DNA of 64,000 bases, from the NCBI RefSeq assembly GCF_015209585.1, contig NZ_JADEYR010000003.1, forward strand, positions 174,485 through 238,484, given 5' to 3'. Position 1 is the first letter of the stretch, and each line of letters starts with the position of its first letter. The notes beneath the pieces were generated by a model. That model saw only the letters and a list, made by a program, of their open reading frames with translations. It was not told where the DNA came from and did not search any database. Below, one piece after another: positions 43,737-55,135 of the stretch. Made by a program: the position numbers and the translations under genes. The stretch is from Brachybacterium epidermidis. Its GTDB lineage: Bacteria > Actinomycetota > Actinomycetes > Actinomycetales > Dermabacteraceae.

Positions 43737-44536
43737 GCACCGATCTCACCTCCCACCGCGTCCAGCTCCCCCGCGACACCGATCCGGCCGACGTGTACGC
43801 CATGGTGCGCAACCTGCGCCCCCATGCCGTCCTCGAGGACGACGGCAGCATCGACCTGGGGCAGGACGCCCGGCTCGTTCCCGACAGGGGCCCGCGCGGT
43901 GCCGGCCGCTGGGACCTGGAGGTGACCCGGGTGCGGGAGGACCCGGCCCCCGAGGGGCTGGGCGACTCCCACGGGTATGCCCGCGCCTTCCCGGAGGGCC
44001 TGCCCTTCGGGACCGAGCGCTCCGCCCTGGACCTGGTGTGGTCGCTGGGCCGGCGCCTGTACGGCGCTGTCGTGACCGATTCCGGGGTGCGCCTGGAGCC
44101 GCATCCGTACCACGTGCGAGACCTCACCGTGGTCAGCCCCCACGCCCTGGCGCCGGAGTCCCTGGCCCAGCTGCTGGCACCGCTGGAGCCCGAGGCCGAG
44201 CTGGACCAGGTGCCCGAGGAGGCCGACGCCGCAGGGTACAGCATCACGATCCCCGCCGATGGCGAGGACGTGATCAGCCTGCGGGTGGGTCGCAGCGCGC
44301 GCCCGGTGGCCCTGCAGCAGCTGAGCTGGCTTGACGAGGCGGTGGACTACCAGCTGGTGCACCTTCCGGCCGATGAGACCGAGGACTCCCTGGAGTCCCC
44401 GGACGCCGAGACCACCGAGCGCTGGGCGGGGGTGTACCGCCGGATCGGGCTGATCGCCGGGCTGCTGGTGGAGACCGTCGGCGGCTACGTCGTGGACCTC
44501 GAGGGCTTCCTGGTCGACCCCGACGATCTGGCCTGA
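43733..44536 (+). CDS. unknown protein co-transcribed with dcd
   Basis: A 267-residue acidic, apparently soluble protein with no signal peptide or membrane span. It has a mixed alpha/beta pattern: [20 protein letters not shown], then [20 protein letters not shown] and [20 protein letters not shown], ending in [21 protein letters not shown] do not recognise a family. Translation is coupled to dcd by a 4-nt overlap, so a link to nucleotide metabolism is possible but unproven. Confidence 0.75.
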   Translation: MSTDLTSHRVQLPRDTDPADVYAMVRNLRPHAVLEDDGSIDLGQDARLVPDRGPRGAGRWDLEVTRVREDPAPEGLGDSHGYARAFPEGLPFGTERSALDLVWSLGRRLYGAVVTDSGVRLEPHPYHVRDLTVVSPHALAPESLAQLLAPLEPEAELDQVPEEADAAGYSITIPADGEDVISLRVGRSARPVALQQLSWLDEAVDYQLVHLPADETEDSLESPDAETTERWAGVYRRIGLIAGLLVETVGGYVVDLEGFLVDPDDLA

Positions 44537-44632
44537 CCCGCCTGATCCGCGCGACCGGCTCGCCGACGCGTTCAGTCGCGACCGGCTCGCCGTCGCGCTC
44601 GGCATGGTGGTGGCGCCGGCCGACCGGTCCGA

Positions 44633-46141
44633 TCAGCCCGCGCTCGCGGGCGTGCCGTCGGCCTTGGCGGCCCGGCCCGCCGCCCCCAGCGGGATCGGGA
44701 AGAACGCCAGCAGGCCCAGGGCCATCACCAGCACGATCCCCAGGATCCCGGTGCGGGTGTCCCCGGTGATCCACACCGTCAGCGCGAAGGCGCCGGTGCC
44801 CAGGAAGCCCAGCGCCCGGCCGGTGGTGGCGTACAGGCCGAAGTTCTCGGTCTCCCGGCCGGGCCGGGAGAGCCGCGTGAGAAGGTTCCGGGACGCGGAC
44901 TGCACCGGCCCCACGAACAGGCAGATCGCCAGGCCGGCCACCCAGAACACGGCGGTGGAGCCGAACGCCAGCACCACCAGGCCCAGCACGATGATGCCGA
45001 TGCAGCCGCCGATGATCACCGGTCGCGGGCCCACCCGGTCGTCGATCCGGCCGCCCATGAACACGCCGATGCCGGCCACCAGGTTCGCGATGATGCCGAA
45101 GATGATCACTTCGACGGTGGAGAAGCCGTACGCGTTGGCCGCCAGCACGCCGGCGATCGAGAACACCGCCCCCAGGCCGTCGCGGTAGATCGCGGAGGCC
45201 ACCAGGTACAGCAGCATCGCGGGCTCCTCGCGGAAGGCCCGCTTCACGTGCCGCGCGATGCTCACGTACCCCTGCACCGGGGTCCATCGCGCGCCGGGGG
45301 TGCGGGCGTGGTGACGGGGTGCCCAGATCATCAGCGGCAGGGTGCCCACCAGGATCCAGATCGCCACGAAGACAGGGATGGCGCGCAGGTTCCAGCCGTC
45401 GTCCCCGGTGATGCCCAGCAGCCCGGTCCCCGGCATCACGAACAGCACCAGCACCAGAGCCAGGCACACGATGGAGCCCCAGTAGCCCACCGCCCATGCG
45501 GTCCCGGAGACCCGGCCGCGGTTGGCGGGGGTGGAGATCTCCGGCAGCACCGAGTTCACGAACACCCCGGCCAGCTCGCTGAACACGACCGCCAGGGCGA
45601 TCAGCACCGCCCCCAGGATGAGGAAGTCCGAGTCCAGCGCCACCATCGGCATCAACGCGATCACCACGACGGTGGCGAGGGTGGTGATGCGCAGCAGGGC
45701 GTTGCGGGCACCCCCGGAATCCGCGAGGTTTCCCAGCAGCGGGGCCAGCAGGGCCACCGCCACCGCACCGATCGACTGCCAGGTGGTCAACATCTGGGAG
45801 CCGTGGTCCTGTGCCGCCTTGATCGCCTCTTCGCCCACCGCGCCCTCGGCGGCGACCGCGCTGGCCACGTAGGTGGCGAACACGAAGGTGAGGATCACCG
45901 AGCTGAAAGCGCTCATGCCGCCGTCCCAGGCGGCGAAGGAGACCACCTGCGTGCGCAGGGTGCGGCGGTCGACGGCGGTGCCCGGGGCCGCGCGACGGGG
46001 GTCGGCCTCGACAAAGGCGCGTGTGCCGGGAGCGGCAGCATCGTGCAGGGCGTCGGGGGAGGAGTGCGGGGAGGAGCGGGCGGAGGAGGAGAAGGACGGG
46101 GAGAGCCGGTCACCGGGGTCCCGGTCCGCAGTGGGGGCCAT
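44633..46141 (-). CDS. UMF1/Atg22-like MFS transporter
   Basis: A 502-residue membrane protein with about 12 spans. [20 protein letters not shown], then [13 protein letters not shown], is the usual opening of UMF1/Atg22-like transporters, with the WDxG variant of their aromatic motif; [18 protein letters not shown] is the MFS motif A. The yeast namesake exports amino acids from the vacuole; bacterial substrates are unknown. TAGAGT lies 6 nt before the ATG (leaderless). The first 60 residues are Ser/Ala/Pro-rich and cytoplasmic. Confidence 0.85.
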   Translation of the reverse strand: MAPTADRDPGDRLSPSFSSSARSSPHSSPDALHDAAAPGTRAFVEADPRRAAPGTAVDRRTLRTQVVSFAAWDGGMSAFSSVILTFVFATYVASAVAAEGAVGEEAIKAAQDHGSQMLTTWQSIGAVAVALLAPLLGNLADSGGARNALLRITTLATVVVIALMPMVALDSDFLILGAVLIALAVVFSELAGVFVNSVLPEISTPANRGRVSGTAWAVGYWGSIVCLALVLVLFVMPGTGLLGITGDDGWNLRAIPVFVAIWILVGTLPLMIWAPRHHARTPGARWTPVQGYVSIARHVKRAFREEPAMLLYLVASAIYRDGLGAVFSIAGVLAANAYGFSTVEVIIFGIIANLVAGIGVFMGGRIDDRVGPRPVIIGGCIGIIVLGLVVLAFGSTAVFWVAGLAICLFVGPVQSASRNLLTRLSRPGRETENFGLYATTGRALGFLGTGAFALTVWITGDTRTGILGIVLVMALGLLAFFPIPLGAAGRAAKADGTPASAG

Positions 46142-46299
46142 GGGACCACTCTACGAAGATCAGAGCGCTCCGCCATGCAACTGCGCACGTCCCGGCACAG
46201 CCTGGATGTGACCTAGTGCCGCGACCTCAGGATTCCGACAGGTCCTCCCGTAGGATGTACTCGGCCCATCCCCCTTCCCGCACCCAGGACGGAGACCGC

Positions 46300-49233
46300 G
46301 TGTACACGATGCTCCTCGCCCACCTGGTGGCGGCGATCGCGGGTCCGCTGCTGGTGCGCGCGATGGGCCGCAACGCGTTCTTCCTGCTGGCGCTGGTGCC
46401 CGGCGCCTCCGCGGTGTGGCTGGCCACCATCGACCCGCTCTCCCTGGCCGATGCGCCCCGTGAGGTCGTGACGCCATGGATCCCCGCCTTCGGGATCGAA
46501 CTGGCCTTCCGCCTGGACCCGCTGAGCTGGGTGATGGCCATGATCGCCACTGCCATCGGCGCGCTGGTGATGCTGTACTGCGCCCGCTACTTCAAGGACA
46601 CCGAACCCGGGCTGGGACGCTTCGCCGGTGTGCTCACCGCCTTCGCGGGGGCCATGATCGGCCTGGTCCTGGCGGACGACGTGATGATGCTCTACGTCTT
46701 CTGGGAGCTCACCACGGTCTTCTCCTACCTGCTGATCGGCCACTACCAGGACAAGCAGTCCTCGCGGCGCGCGGCAATGAACGCGCTGATCTCCACCACC
46801 GCCGGCGGTCTGGCGATGCTGGTGGGCCTGCTGATGTTCGCGCAGGCCGCCGGCTCCATGCGGATCTCGGCGATCATGGCGGCCCCCATCTGGGAGGGTG
46901 CCGGGCCGTTCCTGATCACCGCGATGCTGCTGGTCCTGGCCGGCGCCCTGTCGAAGTCCGCACTGGTGCCCACGCACTTCTGGCTGCCCGGTGCGATGGC
47001 TGCTCCCACCCCGGTCTCCGCCTACCTGCACGCGGCCGCGATGGTGAAGGCCGGCATCTACCTGATCCTGCGCCTGGCACCGGCGATCGCCCCGCTGGAG
47101 GCGATCAGCATCGTGATCGCGGTGCTCGGTGCCGCGACCATGCTGCTGGGCGGCTGGCGTGCGCTGCGGCAGACGGACGTCAAGCTGCTGCTGGCCTACG
47201 GCACCGTCTCCCAGCTCGGCTTCCTCGCCGCCGTCTCCGGCCTGGCCACCGACGATGCGGTCCTCGCGGGGGTGGCGATGCTGATCGCCCACTCCGTGTT
47301 CAAGGCACCGCTGTTCATGGTGGTCGGCATCATCGACAAGAAGTTCGGCACCCGCGATCTGCGGATGCTCTCCGGCGTGGGGCGCGCTGCCCCCGTGGTC
47401 GCGATCATCGGCACCATCTCGGCGGCCTCCATGGCCGCTGTGCCCCCGCTGTACGGCTTCGTGGCCAAGGAGGCCATCTACGCGGCCCTGTGGGAGGCCG
47501 GCACCTGGCAGCGCGCCCTGCTGATCGCCCTGGTGGCGGGCTCCATCCTCACCGTCGCCTACTCCTGGCGCTTCGTGCGCGGCGCCTTCGGCCGCGCCCC
47601 CGGTGCGCCTTCGGTCGCCACCCCCGAGATCTCCCCGCTGTACTGGCTGGCCCCGGCACTCATCACCCTGGGCAGCGTGGGCCTGCCCTTCGTGGCCGGT
47701 GACGTGGAGAAGGTGGCCGGGAGCATCAGCGCGGGTCTGCCCGGTGCGGGGGAGGGGATCCACCTGGTGGTGATCCCGCACCTGGGCGTTCCGCTGCTGC
47801 TGTCCGCCCTGACCCTGGGACTGGGCGCGCTGCTGTGCGTCCTGGCCCGGCCGATGGAGAGGCTGCAGAAGGCCGTCTCGCCCATGACCTGGGGCCGCGA
47901 CGGCGTGGAGGACTGGGTGGATGCCGAGCGCGGCTTCCGGCGCCTGATGCGCGGGGTCGACAAGCTCGCCATCGCCGTCACCCCCCTGTTCCAGCGCGGC
48001 TCCCTGCCGTACACCCTGGGCACCATGCTGCTGGTGCTGATCCTGCTGGCCTCGCCGATCACCATCGCCCGCTCCCCGGTGCCGGACAACCTGGTGCTCT
48101 TCCACCACCCCGCCGAGCTGCTGATCCTGCCCGTGGCGGTGGCAGCAGCGATCGGCGCCGCCCGCTCCCGCAGGCGACTGCGGGCCGTGTTCCTGATCTC
48201 CGTGACCGGCTACGCGGTGGCACTGCTGTTCCTGGTCGCCGGCGCGGTGGACGTGGCCACCACCCAGGTGCTGGTGGAGACCGCCCTGACCGTGGTGCTG
48301 GTGCTGGTGCTGCGCCGCCTGCCGATCCACTTCTCCCGCAGGCCGCTGCGGATCGGGGCCCTGGGTCGGTGGGGGATCGCCATCGGCACCGCGGTGGTGC
48401 TGTGCGGCGGTGCGCTCTACGCCGCCGATGCCCGTTACCAGGCGCCCCTGGGACCGCAGCTGATCGAGCCCGCCTACGAGGTCGGCGGCGGCCACAACGT
48501 GGTCAACGTGGCCCTGGTGGACGCCCGCGTGTGGGACACCATGGGTGAGATCGGCGTGCTGCTGGTGGTCGCCACCGGCGTGGCCTCCCTGATCTTCGTC
48601 ACCCGCCGCGAGCAGGGCATCTCTCGGGTGCGGGACCTGGATGCCGACACCTCCATCTGGAGGCGCCGGGCCGATGCCCCGCTGCCGCAGAACGCCCTGA
48701 ACTTCGACGCCCGCCCCGATGAGGTCACCGGGTCCAACCGCTGGCGCACCTGGCTGTCGGCCGGACTGACCCTGGCCCCGGAGCGCCGCATGGTGATCCT
48801 CGAGGTGGTGACCCGCCTCGGGTTCCCGCTGATCATGCTGTTCTCGGTGTACCTGCTGATGGCAGGGCACAACTACCCCGGCGGCGGCTTCGCCGGCGGT
48901 CTCGTGGCAGGCCTGGGCCTGGCCCTGCGGTACCTCGCCGGTGGCCGCTACGAGCTCTCCGAGGCCGCCCCCGTCCAGGCCGGCTTCGTGCTGGGCCTGG
49001 GCATGGCCATCGCCGTGTCCGCCTCCGTGCTGCCCCTGCTGTTCGGCGGCACGATCTTCGCCACCGCCACCCCCGTGGTCCATGTGCCGGTGCTCGGCGA
49101 GCTGGAATTCCCCAGCGCCCTGATCTTCGACATCGGCGTGTACCTGGTGGTCGTGGGCGTGCTGCTGGACTTCCTGCGCTCGCTCGGCGCCCAGATCGAC
49201 CAGCAGCAGGAGGTGGAGAACGATGTCCGTTAG
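46300..49233 (+). CDS. mrpA: Na+/H+ antiporter subunit MrpA with fused MrpB domain
   Basis: A 977-residue multi-span protein. The N-terminal two thirds is the NuoL/ND5-like MrpA pump ([39 protein letters not shown] with its Lys and His channel residues, then [16 protein letters not shown]). The last 140 residues ([39 protein letters not shown]) are an MrpB domain, fused as is usual in actinobacteria. First gene of the operon; it gives sodium and pH tolerance. The GTG at 46300 is chosen for GGAG 6 nt upstream; TAGGAT at 46251-46256 may be the -10 element. Confidence 0.93.
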   Translation: MYTMLLAHLVAAIAGPLLVRAMGRNAFFLLALVPGASAVWLATIDPLSLADAPREVVTPWIPAFGIELAFRLDPLSWVMAMIATAIGALVMLYCARYFKDTEPGLGRFAGVLTAFAGAMIGLVLADDVMMLYVFWELTTVFSYLLIGHYQDKQSSRRAAMNALISTTAGGLAMLVGLLMFAQAAGSMRISAIMAAPIWEGAGPFLITAMLLVLAGALSKSALVPTHFWLPGAMAAPTPVSAYLHAAAMVKAGIYLILRLAPAIAPLEAISIVIAVLGAATMLLGGWRALRQTDVKLLLAYGTVSQLGFLAAVSGLATDDAVLAGVAMLIAHSVFKAPLFMVVGIIDKKFGTRDLRMLSGVGRAAPVVAIIGTISAASMAAVPPLYGFVAKEAIYAALWEAGTWQRALLIALVAGSILTVAYSWRFVRGAFGRAPGAPSVATPEISPLYWLAPALITLGSVGLPFVAGDVEKVAGSISAGLPGAGEGIHLVVIPHLGVPLLLSALTLGLGALLCVLARPMERLQKAVSPMTWGRDGVEDWVDAERGFRRLMRGVDKLAIAVTPLFQRGSLPYTLGTMLLVLILLASPITIARSPVPDNLVLFHHPAELLILPVAVAAAIGAARSRRRLRAVFLISVTGYAVALLFLVAGAVDVATTQVLVETALTVVLVLVLRRLPIHFSRRPLRIGALGRWGIAIGTAVVLCGGALYAADARYQAPLGPQLIEPAYEVGGGHNVVNVALVDARVWDTMGEIGVLLVVATGVASLIFVTRREQGISRVRDLDADTSIWRRRADAPLPQNALNFDARPDEVTGSNRWRTWLSAGLTLAPERRMVILEVVTRLGFPLIMLFSVYLLMAGHNYPGGGFAGGLVAGLGLALRYLAGGRYELSEAAPVQAGFVLGLGMAIAVSASVLPLLFGGTIFATATPVVHVPVLGELEFPSALIFDIGVYLVVVGVLLDFLRSLGAQIDQQQEVENDVR

Positions 49234-50035
49234 TCTCGCGCTGCTGCTCACCGCCGGGGTGCTGATCGCGTGCGGCGTGTACCTGGTGCTCGAGCGCACC
49301 CTGACCCGCATCATCCTGGGCTTCCTGCTGCTCTCCAACGGCGTGAACCTGCTGTTCGTGGTGGCCGCCGGCCCGCCCGGCAAGCCCCCCTTCGAGGGCA
49401 CCGCCGACCCGTCCGAGATGAGCGACCCGTTGCCGTTCGCGATGGTGCTCACCGCCATCGTGATCTCCATGGGCGTGACCGCCTTCGGCATGGCCCTGGC
49501 CTACCGCGCCTGGCAGCTGTTCGGCCACGACGAGGTCCCCGACGACGTCGAGGACCGCCGCGTGCTGCGCCGCAGCCGCCGCCGCGCAGGCGAGGAGAAG
49601 CTCCCCTGGGCGCAGGCCCTCACCGAGGAGTCCCGGCGCGGCGCACTCATGCAGTCCCAGGGCTTCGCACCCGCGGAGGACGAGACGCTGGGCTCGGACC
49701 TCTCCAGCGCCGAGGACGTCCCCCAGGACCACACCGAGGCCGACGAGGGCGAGGCCCGGCCCGCTCCCAAGCCCGAGAGGGCCGCCGCCCGGGCGGAGCG
49801 CGGCCGTGCCCGCACCGCCACTGCGGACGCCCACGAGGTGCCGCACGGCCACGCGGGCCTCGAGGCGCCGCGGGCGCATCCGGCCGACGAGGACCACACC
49901 GCGCCGCCGACCGGGGGAGAGACCACCGTCCCGGGCACCGGCCCGGTGACCGACTCCGATGACCATCTGGGCGGGCACACCCAGTACGACACCCAGCACC
50001 ACGACGGACGCGACGACGGGAGGGAGAAGCCGTGA
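49223..50035 (+). CDS. mrpC: Mrp antiporter subunit MrpC with long charged tail
   Basis: A 270-residue protein. The first 100 residues are a standard three-span MrpC/NuoK-like subunit ([56 protein letters not shown]). The remaining 165 or so residues are hydrophilic, first basic ([15 protein letters not shown]) then rich in Asp, Glu and His, and have no counterpart in ordinary MrpC of about 110-150 residues. It overlaps mrpA by 11 nt and mrpD by 4 nt. Confidence 0.92.
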   Translation: MSVSLALLLTAGVLIACGVYLVLERTLTRIILGFLLLSNGVNLLFVVAAGPPGKPPFEGTADPSEMSDPLPFAMVLTAIVISMGVTAFGMALAYRAWQLFGHDEVPDDVEDRRVLRRSRRRAGEEKLPWAQALTEESRRGALMQSQGFAPAEDETLGSDLSSAEDVPQDHTEADEGEARPAPKPERAAARAERGRARTATADAHEVPHGHAGLEAPRAHPADEDHTAPPTGGETTVPGTGPVTDSDDHLGGHTQYDTQHHDGRDDGREKP

Positions 50036-51591
50036 GCATGGAACTGCTGCTGGCCCTCCCTGTGCTGCTGCCCCTGGGCGGCGCCGCGGTCACCCTGCTG
50101 CTGCGCCACCACCTGCGGATCCAGCTGTGGGTGACCATCCTGACGCTGCTGGTGAACTTCACCGTGGCCCTGGTGCTGGCCTACTACGTCAACGCCGAGA
50201 GCGTGCTGGTGCTGCAGATCGGCAACTGGACCCCGCAGCTGGGGATCGTGCTGGTGGCAGACAGGCTCACGGCGCTGATGCTGGTGGTCTCCACCTTCGT
50301 CACCTTCGCGGTGCTGATCTACTCAAGCGCCCAGTCGGTCAGTGAGAACACCGCCCGCACACCGGTGGCGATCTACCACCCCACCTACCTGGCGCTGGTG
50401 ACGGGCGTGTCCATGGCGTTCCTCGCCGGCGACCTGTTCAACCTGTACGTGGGCTTCGAGGTGCTGCTCTCGGCCAGCTATGTGCTGCTGACCTTGGGCG
50501 GTTCCGCGTCCCGGATCAGAGCCGCCACGACGTACGTGATCGTCTCGCTGCTCAGCTCGGTGATCTTCCTGTCCGGCATCGCGTTCATCTACGCCGCGGT
50601 GGGCACCGTGAACATGGCCGAGCTGGCGGTGCGGCTGGACGTGCTGGAGCCGGGCACCCGGATGGCGCTGGAGCTGGTGCTGCTGGTGGCCTTCGCCATC
50701 AAGGCCGCGATCTTCCCGCTGAGCGCCTGGCTGCCGGACTCGTACCCCACCGCTCCCGCGCCGGTGACCGCCGTGTTCGCGGGCCTGCTGACCAAGGTGG
50801 GCATCTACGCGATCCTGCGCCTGGAGACTCTGCTGTTCCCCGCCTCGCAGATCTCGAACCTGCTGCTGGCGGCCGCCGGGCTGAGCCTCCTGATCGGCAT
50901 CCTGGGTGCCGTCGCACAGACGGACCTGAAGCGCGTGCTGTCCTTCACGCTGGTCTCCCACATGGGCTACATGCTGTTCGGCATCGGCCTGACCACCGAG
51001 CTGGGCATGGCCGCCACCATCTACTACGTGGCCCACCACATCACCGTGCAGTCCACGATGTTCCTGGCAGCCGGGCTGATCGAGCACCGGGGCGGCACCA
51101 CCAACCTGATCCGCCTGGGCGGGCTGGCGAAGCTCGCCCCCGTGATCGCGATCCTGTTCTTCATCCCCGCGATGAACCTGGCCGGCATCCCGCCGTTCTC
51201 CGGCTTCATCGGCAAGGTGGGCCTGATCCAGGCCGGCATCGAGTACGACAGCACCGCCGCGTGGATCCTGATCGTGGTCAGCGTGCTCACCAGCCTGCTC
51301 ACCCTGTACGCGATCGCCAAGATCTGGAACCGTGCGTTCTGGCAGGAGCCCGATCAGGACGTCCTGGAGAACGACAAGCCGATGCCGAAGGTGATGATCG
51401 GCGCCACCAGCGCCATGGTGGCCTTCTCGATCGCCCTGACCGTCTTCGCCGGCCCCATCATGCGCTACGCCGACGAGGCCGCCGAGGCCGTGCTGGAGCG
51501 CAAGCCCTACGTCAGCGCCGTGCTCGGTGACGAAGCGGCCGACCAGCTCGTCTACCACATCGGCTCCGAGGGCCAGAAGGTGGTGGAGTGA
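50032..51591 (+). CDS. mrpD: Mrp antiporter subunit MrpD
   Basis: A 519-residue NuoN/NuoM-like proton channel subunit with about 14 spans. Landmarks are FNLYVGFEVLLSASYVLLTL with the conserved Glu, FAIKAAIFPLSAWLPDSYP with the channel Lys, and TDLKRVLSFTLVSHMGYMLF. Works with MrpA in coupling sodium export to proton uptake. GTG start overlapping the mrpC stop (GTGA), with AGGGAGAAG before it. Confidence 0.95.
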   Translation: MSMELLLALPVLLPLGGAAVTLLLRHHLRIQLWVTILTLLVNFTVALVLAYYVNAESVLVLQIGNWTPQLGIVLVADRLTALMLVVSTFVTFAVLIYSSAQSVSENTARTPVAIYHPTYLALVTGVSMAFLAGDLFNLYVGFEVLLSASYVLLTLGGSASRIRAATTYVIVSLLSSVIFLSGIAFIYAAVGTVNMAELAVRLDVLEPGTRMALELVLLVAFAIKAAIFPLSAWLPDSYPTAPAPVTAVFAGLLTKVGIYAILRLETLLFPASQISNLLLAAAGLSLLIGILGAVAQTDLKRVLSFTLVSHMGYMLFGIGLTTELGMAATIYYVAHHITVQSTMFLAAGLIEHRGGTTNLIRLGGLAKLAPVIAILFFIPAMNLAGIPPFSGFIGKVGLIQAGIEYDSTAAWILIVVSVLTSLLTLYAIAKIWNRAFWQEPDQDVLENDKPMPKVMIGATSAMVAFSIALTVFAGPIMRYADEAAEAVLERKPYVSAVLGDEAADQLVYHIGSEGQKVVE

Positions 51592-52127
51592 TGAAGCGCC
51601 GCTTCCTGGACCTGCCCAAAAACTGGGTGGGCCTGCTGGTCTCCGTCACGTTCTGGTGCATGCTGTGGGGCGGTGTGGACCTGAAGAACGTGCTGGGCGG
51701 CGTGCTCGCGGCGACCCTGGTGTTCGTGCTGTTCCCGATGCCGCCCACCGGGCACGAGATCACCCTGCGCCCCCTGCGGTTCCTGTACTTCGTGGGCGTG
51801 TTCCTGTTCGACATGGTGAAGTCGGCCATCGAGGTGTCGTGGTACTCGATCCGGCCCGCGCCCCAGCCGCTGAACTCGGTGATCGCCGTCAGACTGGCCT
51901 CCCGGTCCGACCTCTTCCTCACGGGCACCGGCATGCTCTCCACCCTGATCCCGGGGTCGGTGGTGGTGGAGGCGCAGCGCGCCACCGGCACCCTGTTCCT
52001 GCACGTGATCGCCGCGGAGGACGAGCAGCAGGCCGAGCAGGCCCGCCAGAGGGTGCTGGAGCAGGAGAAGCGCCTGCTGTGGGCCCTGGCCCGGCGCGAG
52101 ATCCTGGAGGAGGCGGGTCTGCGATGA
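51591..52127 (+). CDS. mrpE: Mrp antiporter subunit MrpE
   Basis: A 178-residue subunit with two N-terminal spans (GLLVSVTFWCMLWGGVD, VLGGVLAATLVFVLFPMP), a third (LRFLYFVGVFLFDMVKSAIE) and a soluble C-terminal domain (SVIAVRLASRSDLFLTGTGM, STLIPGSVVVE). This matches MrpE, needed for assembly of the complex. The ATG at 51591 shares a base with the mrpD stop; a GTG at 51588 is also possible. Confidence 0.92.
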   Translation: MKRRFLDLPKNWVGLLVSVTFWCMLWGGVDLKNVLGGVLAATLVFVLFPMPPTGHEITLRPLRFLYFVGVFLFDMVKSAIEVSWYSIRPAPQPLNSVIAVRLASRSDLFLTGTGMLSTLIPGSVVVEAQRATGTLFLHVIAAEDEQQAEQARQRVLEQEKRLLWALARREILEEAGLR

Positions 52128-52582
52128 CGCCGTTCGAGATCGTGCTGCTGGTGTGCGGTGCCGTGCTCGCCGTGACCACCGTGTCCGTGGTGTACCGCAT
52201 GATCGTGGGTCCCACCATCCTGGACCGCGCCGTCTCCACCGACGTGCTTGTGGTGATGGTGGTGATGGCGATGGCGCTGCACACCGCGCACACCCGGGTC
52301 GAATGGGCCGGACCGGCCATGCTCTCCCTGACCGGGCTGGCCTTCATCAGCACCGTCACCTTCGCCCGCTTCGTGGCTCGTGAGGCGGCCCCGATCGGTC
52401 GCGAGAGGTCCCAGGACAGCGAGGAGCCCGAGACTACCACCGGCCCCTTGGAGGCCGTGCACCTGCACCGTGCCGATGGCGGGCCGGACGACACGCTGCG
52501 GCGGGACGAGAGCACCGGGCGGTCGGACGAGAGCACGGGGAGCACGGAGAGCCCAGCCACGGGCGAGGAGGCAGCACGATGA
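52124..52582 (+). CDS. mrpF: Mrp antiporter subunit MrpF with charged tail
   Basis: A 152-residue protein. The first 88 residues are a normal three-span MrpF (VLLVCGAVLAVTTVSVVYRM, IVGPTILDRAVSTDVLVVMV, MLSLTGLAFISTVTFARFVA). A hydrophilic tail of about 60 residues, rich in Glu, Asp, Ser and Thr with a DESTGRSDESTG repeat, follows; typical MrpF proteins stop near residue 90. Overlaps mrpE and mrpG by 4 nt each. Confidence 0.92.
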   Translation: MTPFEIVLLVCGAVLAVTTVSVVYRMIVGPTILDRAVSTDVLVVMVVMAMALHTAHTRVEWAGPAMLSLTGLAFISTVTFARFVAREAAPIGRERSQDSEEPETTTGPLEAVHLHRADGGPDDTLRRDESTGRSDESTGSTESPATGEEAAR

Positions 52583-53166
52583 CCGTCCTCGAGATCCTCG
52601 CCAGCGTGCTCATCATCGCCGGCACGGTGCTGGCCGTGATCGCCGCGATCGGCCTGAACAGGTTCAGCGATGTGCTCACCCGCATCCACTCCGCCTCCAA
52701 GCCCCAGTCCCTCGGGCTGATGCTGGTGCTGGCCGGGGCGGCGCTGGCCGCCGGTTCCTGGTCGCTGGCCGCGATGATGCTGGTGGTGATGCTGGCCCAG
52801 ATGACCACGGTGCCCGTGGCCAGCGCGATGGTGGGCCGCGCAGCCTTCCGGCGTGGCTTCGTGCGCGGCGGGCAGTACGCGGTCGACGACCTCACCCCGC
52901 GCATGGCGGACCCCGACGACCAGGACGACGACGAGGACGGCTTCATCGACGAGGGCTTCGACGACCACGAGGGCCTCACCGGCGGGGAGGACCGCTTCCC
53001 GGAGAACGTCGTGGACACCGGCTCGCCCGACACCGATCTCAGCCTGCCCAACTGGGAGGAGCCGGAGGCCGGTGCGGGCGCCCACGACGACGACGGTCTG
53101 GACGTGGACCTGGCGGATGAGACCGAGCGGGAGGCCGAGGAGGTCGCCGAGCGGGACCGCCGGTGA
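52579..53166 (+). CDS. mrpG: Mrp antiporter subunit MrpG with acidic tail
   Basis: A 195-residue last subunit of the operon. Three spans (LASVLIIAGTVLAVIAAIGL, SLGLMLVLAGAALAAGSWSL, MMLVVMLAQMTTVPVASAMV) with the conserved RFSDVLTRIHSASKPQSLG between the first two. About 85 strongly acidic residues follow (DPDDQDDDEDGFIDEGFDDH and more), far longer than in usual MrpG. It converges with fhs. Confidence 0.92.
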   Translation: MTVLEILASVLIIAGTVLAVIAAIGLNRFSDVLTRIHSASKPQSLGLMLVLAGAALAAGSWSLAAMMLVVMLAQMTTVPVASAMVGRAAFRRGFVRGGQYAVDDLTPRMADPDDQDDDEDGFIDEGFDDHEGLTGGEDRFPENVVDTGSPDTDLSLPNWEEPEAGAGAHDDDGLDVDLADETEREAEEVAERDRR

Positions 53167-53246
53167 GCCGGGCCCTGCTCGGGCGCATGCGCAGTGCGGC
53201 CCCGCCCCGCCGACGTGGGACGGGGCCGGCGCAGCCGGGGAGCGGG

Positions 53247-54917
53247 TCAGAACAGGCCGAATGCCTCCCCGTCGTCGGTGACGCCCATGCGCAGTGCGGC
53301 TGGCTCCTTGGGCAGCCCGGGCATGGTCATGATCGACCCGGTCAGGGCCACCACGAACCCGGCGCCGATCCGCGGCACCAGGTCCCGCACGTGCAGCACG
53401 TGCCCGGTGGGCGCTCCGAGCGCCCTGGGGTCGTCGGAGAACGAGTACTGGGTCTTCGCCACGCACACCGGCAGCTTGTCCCAGCCGTTCTTCTTCAACG
53501 TGCGCAGAGCCGCCGGGGCCTTGTCGGAGAACACCACGTCCTCGGCGCCGTAGATCTCCCGTGCAAGGGTGCGCAGGGCCTCCTCGACACCGACCTCCGG
53601 GTCGTAGAGGTGGTGGAAGTCGGTGCTCTCCTCGATCGCGGCGAGCACCTCGTCGGCCACGGCGAGGCCGCCCTCGCCGCCCTTGGCCCACACCTCGGAC
53701 AGTGCCGCCCGGAAGCCCTGCTCCTTCGCCCATTCCAGCACGGCATCCAGCTCGGCCTCGGTGTCGGTGGGGAAGCGGTTCAGGGAGATCACCGGCTCGA
53801 TGCCGAACTTGCGCAGGTTCTGGACGTGGCGGGCCAGGTTCTCGGTGCCCTTGAGCGTGGAGTCGATGTCCTCGGTGGCGAGGTCCGCCTTGGCCACACC
53901 GCCGTGCATCTTCAGGGCGCGCCCGGGGGCCACCACCACGGCCGCATCCGGCCGCAGGTCGCCGAAGCGGGCCTTGATGTCCAGGCACTTCTCGGCACCC
54001 AGGTCGGAGCCGAAGCCGGCCTCGGTGACGGTGATCTCGGCCAGGGACAGGGCCAGGCGGGCCGCGGGTAGGGAGTTGCAGCCGTGAGCGATGTTGGCGA
54101 AGGGGCCGCCGTGCACCAGGGCCGGGGTGCCGCCCAGGGTCTGCACCAGGTTCGGCATCAGCGCGTCCTTGAGCAGCAGGGTGATCGCGCCCTCCACCTT
54201 CAGGTCGCGCACGGTCACGGGTGAGCGGTCGTAGGTGAAGCCCACGACGATGTCGCCGATGCGGCGGGAGAGGTCCTCCAGGTCCGTGGCCAGGCACAGG
54301 ATCGCCATGATCTCGGAGGCCACCACGATGTCGAAGCCGTCCTCGCGCGGCACGCCCTGCGCGGGGCCGCCCAGGCCGATCACCGTCTGGCGCAGGGCGC
54401 GGTCGTTGACGTCCACCACGCGCTTCCACTGGATGCGGCGCGGATCGATGTTCAGCTCATTGCCCTGATGGATGTGGTTGTCCCCCAGCGCCGCCAGGGT
54501 GTTGTTGGCGATCTGGATGGCGTGGAAGTCGCCCGTGAAGTGGAGGTTGATGTCCTCCATCGGCACCACTTGGGCGTGACCGCCGCCGGTGGCGCCTCCC
54601 TTGATCCCCATGATCGGGCCCAGGGCCGGCTCCCGCAGCGCCACCATGGTGCGCTTGCCCTTCAGCGTGAAGGCGTCCGCCAGGCCCACCGTCGTGGTGG
54701 ACTTGCCCTCACCGGCGGGAGTGGGGGACATGGCCGAGACCAGCACCAGCTTCGAGTTGCCCTGGCCCTGGTCGATCTTGCGGATGTCGACCTTCGCCTT
54801 GTACGAGCCGTAGGGGATCAGCGCCTCGGCGGGGATGCCCGCCCTCTCGGCAATGTCCTGGATGGGTTCGAGGGTCGCGGCCTGGGCGATGGCAAGATCC
54901 GGGCTCTCGGCTGACAT
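53247..54917 (-). CDS. fhs: formate-tetrahydrofolate ligase
   Basis: A 556-residue Fhs. The P-loop [18 protein letters not shown], the [20 protein letters not shown] stretch and [18 protein letters not shown] are diagnostic. It makes 10-formyl-THF from formate, THF and ATP, feeding purine and formyl-methionine synthesis. The start is placed at ATG 54917 (MSAESPD), with GGAGG 9 nt upstream; the open frame continues to 54977 but with no ribosome site. A stand-alone gene, convergent with the Mrp operon. Confidence 0.96.
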   Translation of the reverse strand: MSAESPDLAIAQAATLEPIQDIAERAGIPAEALIPYGSYKAKVDIRKIDQGQGNSKLVLVSAMSPTPAGEGKSTTTVGLADAFTLKGKRTMVALREPALGPIMGIKGGATGGGHAQVVPMEDINLHFTGDFHAIQIANNTLAALGDNHIHQGNELNIDPRRIQWKRVVDVNDRALRQTVIGLGGPAQGVPREDGFDIVVASEIMAILCLATDLEDLSRRIGDIVVGFTYDRSPVTVRDLKVEGAITLLLKDALMPNLVQTLGGTPALVHGGPFANIAHGCNSLPAARLALSLAEITVTEAGFGSDLGAEKCLDIKARFGDLRPDAAVVVAPGRALKMHGGVAKADLATEDIDSTLKGTENLARHVQNLRKFGIEPVISLNRFPTDTEAELDAVLEWAKEQGFRAALSEVWAKGGEGGLAVADEVLAAIEESTDFHHLYDPEVGVEEALRTLAREIYGAEDVVFSDKAPAALRTLKKNGWDKLPVCVAKTQYSFSDDPRALGAPTGHVLHVRDLVPRIGAGFVVALTGSIMTMPGLPKEPAALRMGVTDDGEAFGLF

Positions 54918-55031
54918 CGGTGTCGTCCTCCACAGTGAGTCAGGTGGGGCCCCGGTGAGCGCCGGGGTGCAGATCACACTGTACGGCCCGAGCCCCGGTC
55001 ACGGGGCCGTACCGGCGGCTTCGGCAAAGAG

Positions 55032-55057
55032 AAGACCCCCGCCGGGGCGGGGGTCTT
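55032..55057 (-). terminator. terminator of tRNA-Phe
   Basis: AAGACCCCCG, loop CCGGGG, CGGGGGTCTT: perfect 10-bp arms, 5 nt past the 3' end of tRNA-Phe. In the minus direction CTCTTT follows. Rho-independent terminator. Confidence 0.85.
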
Positions 55058-55062
55058 GAGAG

Positions 55063-55135
55063 TGGCTCCGACCGGCGTCGATCCGGTGACCTTTCGATTT
55101 TCAGTCGAACGCTCTACCAACTGAGCTACAGAGCC
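55063..55135 (-). tRNA. tRNA-Phe (GAA)
   Basis: On the minus strand: acceptor GGCTCTG paired with CGGAGCC, D-arm TAGCTCAGTTGGTAGAGC, anticodon loop CTGAAAA with anticodon GAA (Phe), T-arm with GGATCGACGCC, discriminator A. CCA is not encoded. Same direction as the tRNA-Asp upstream. Confidence 0.96.
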
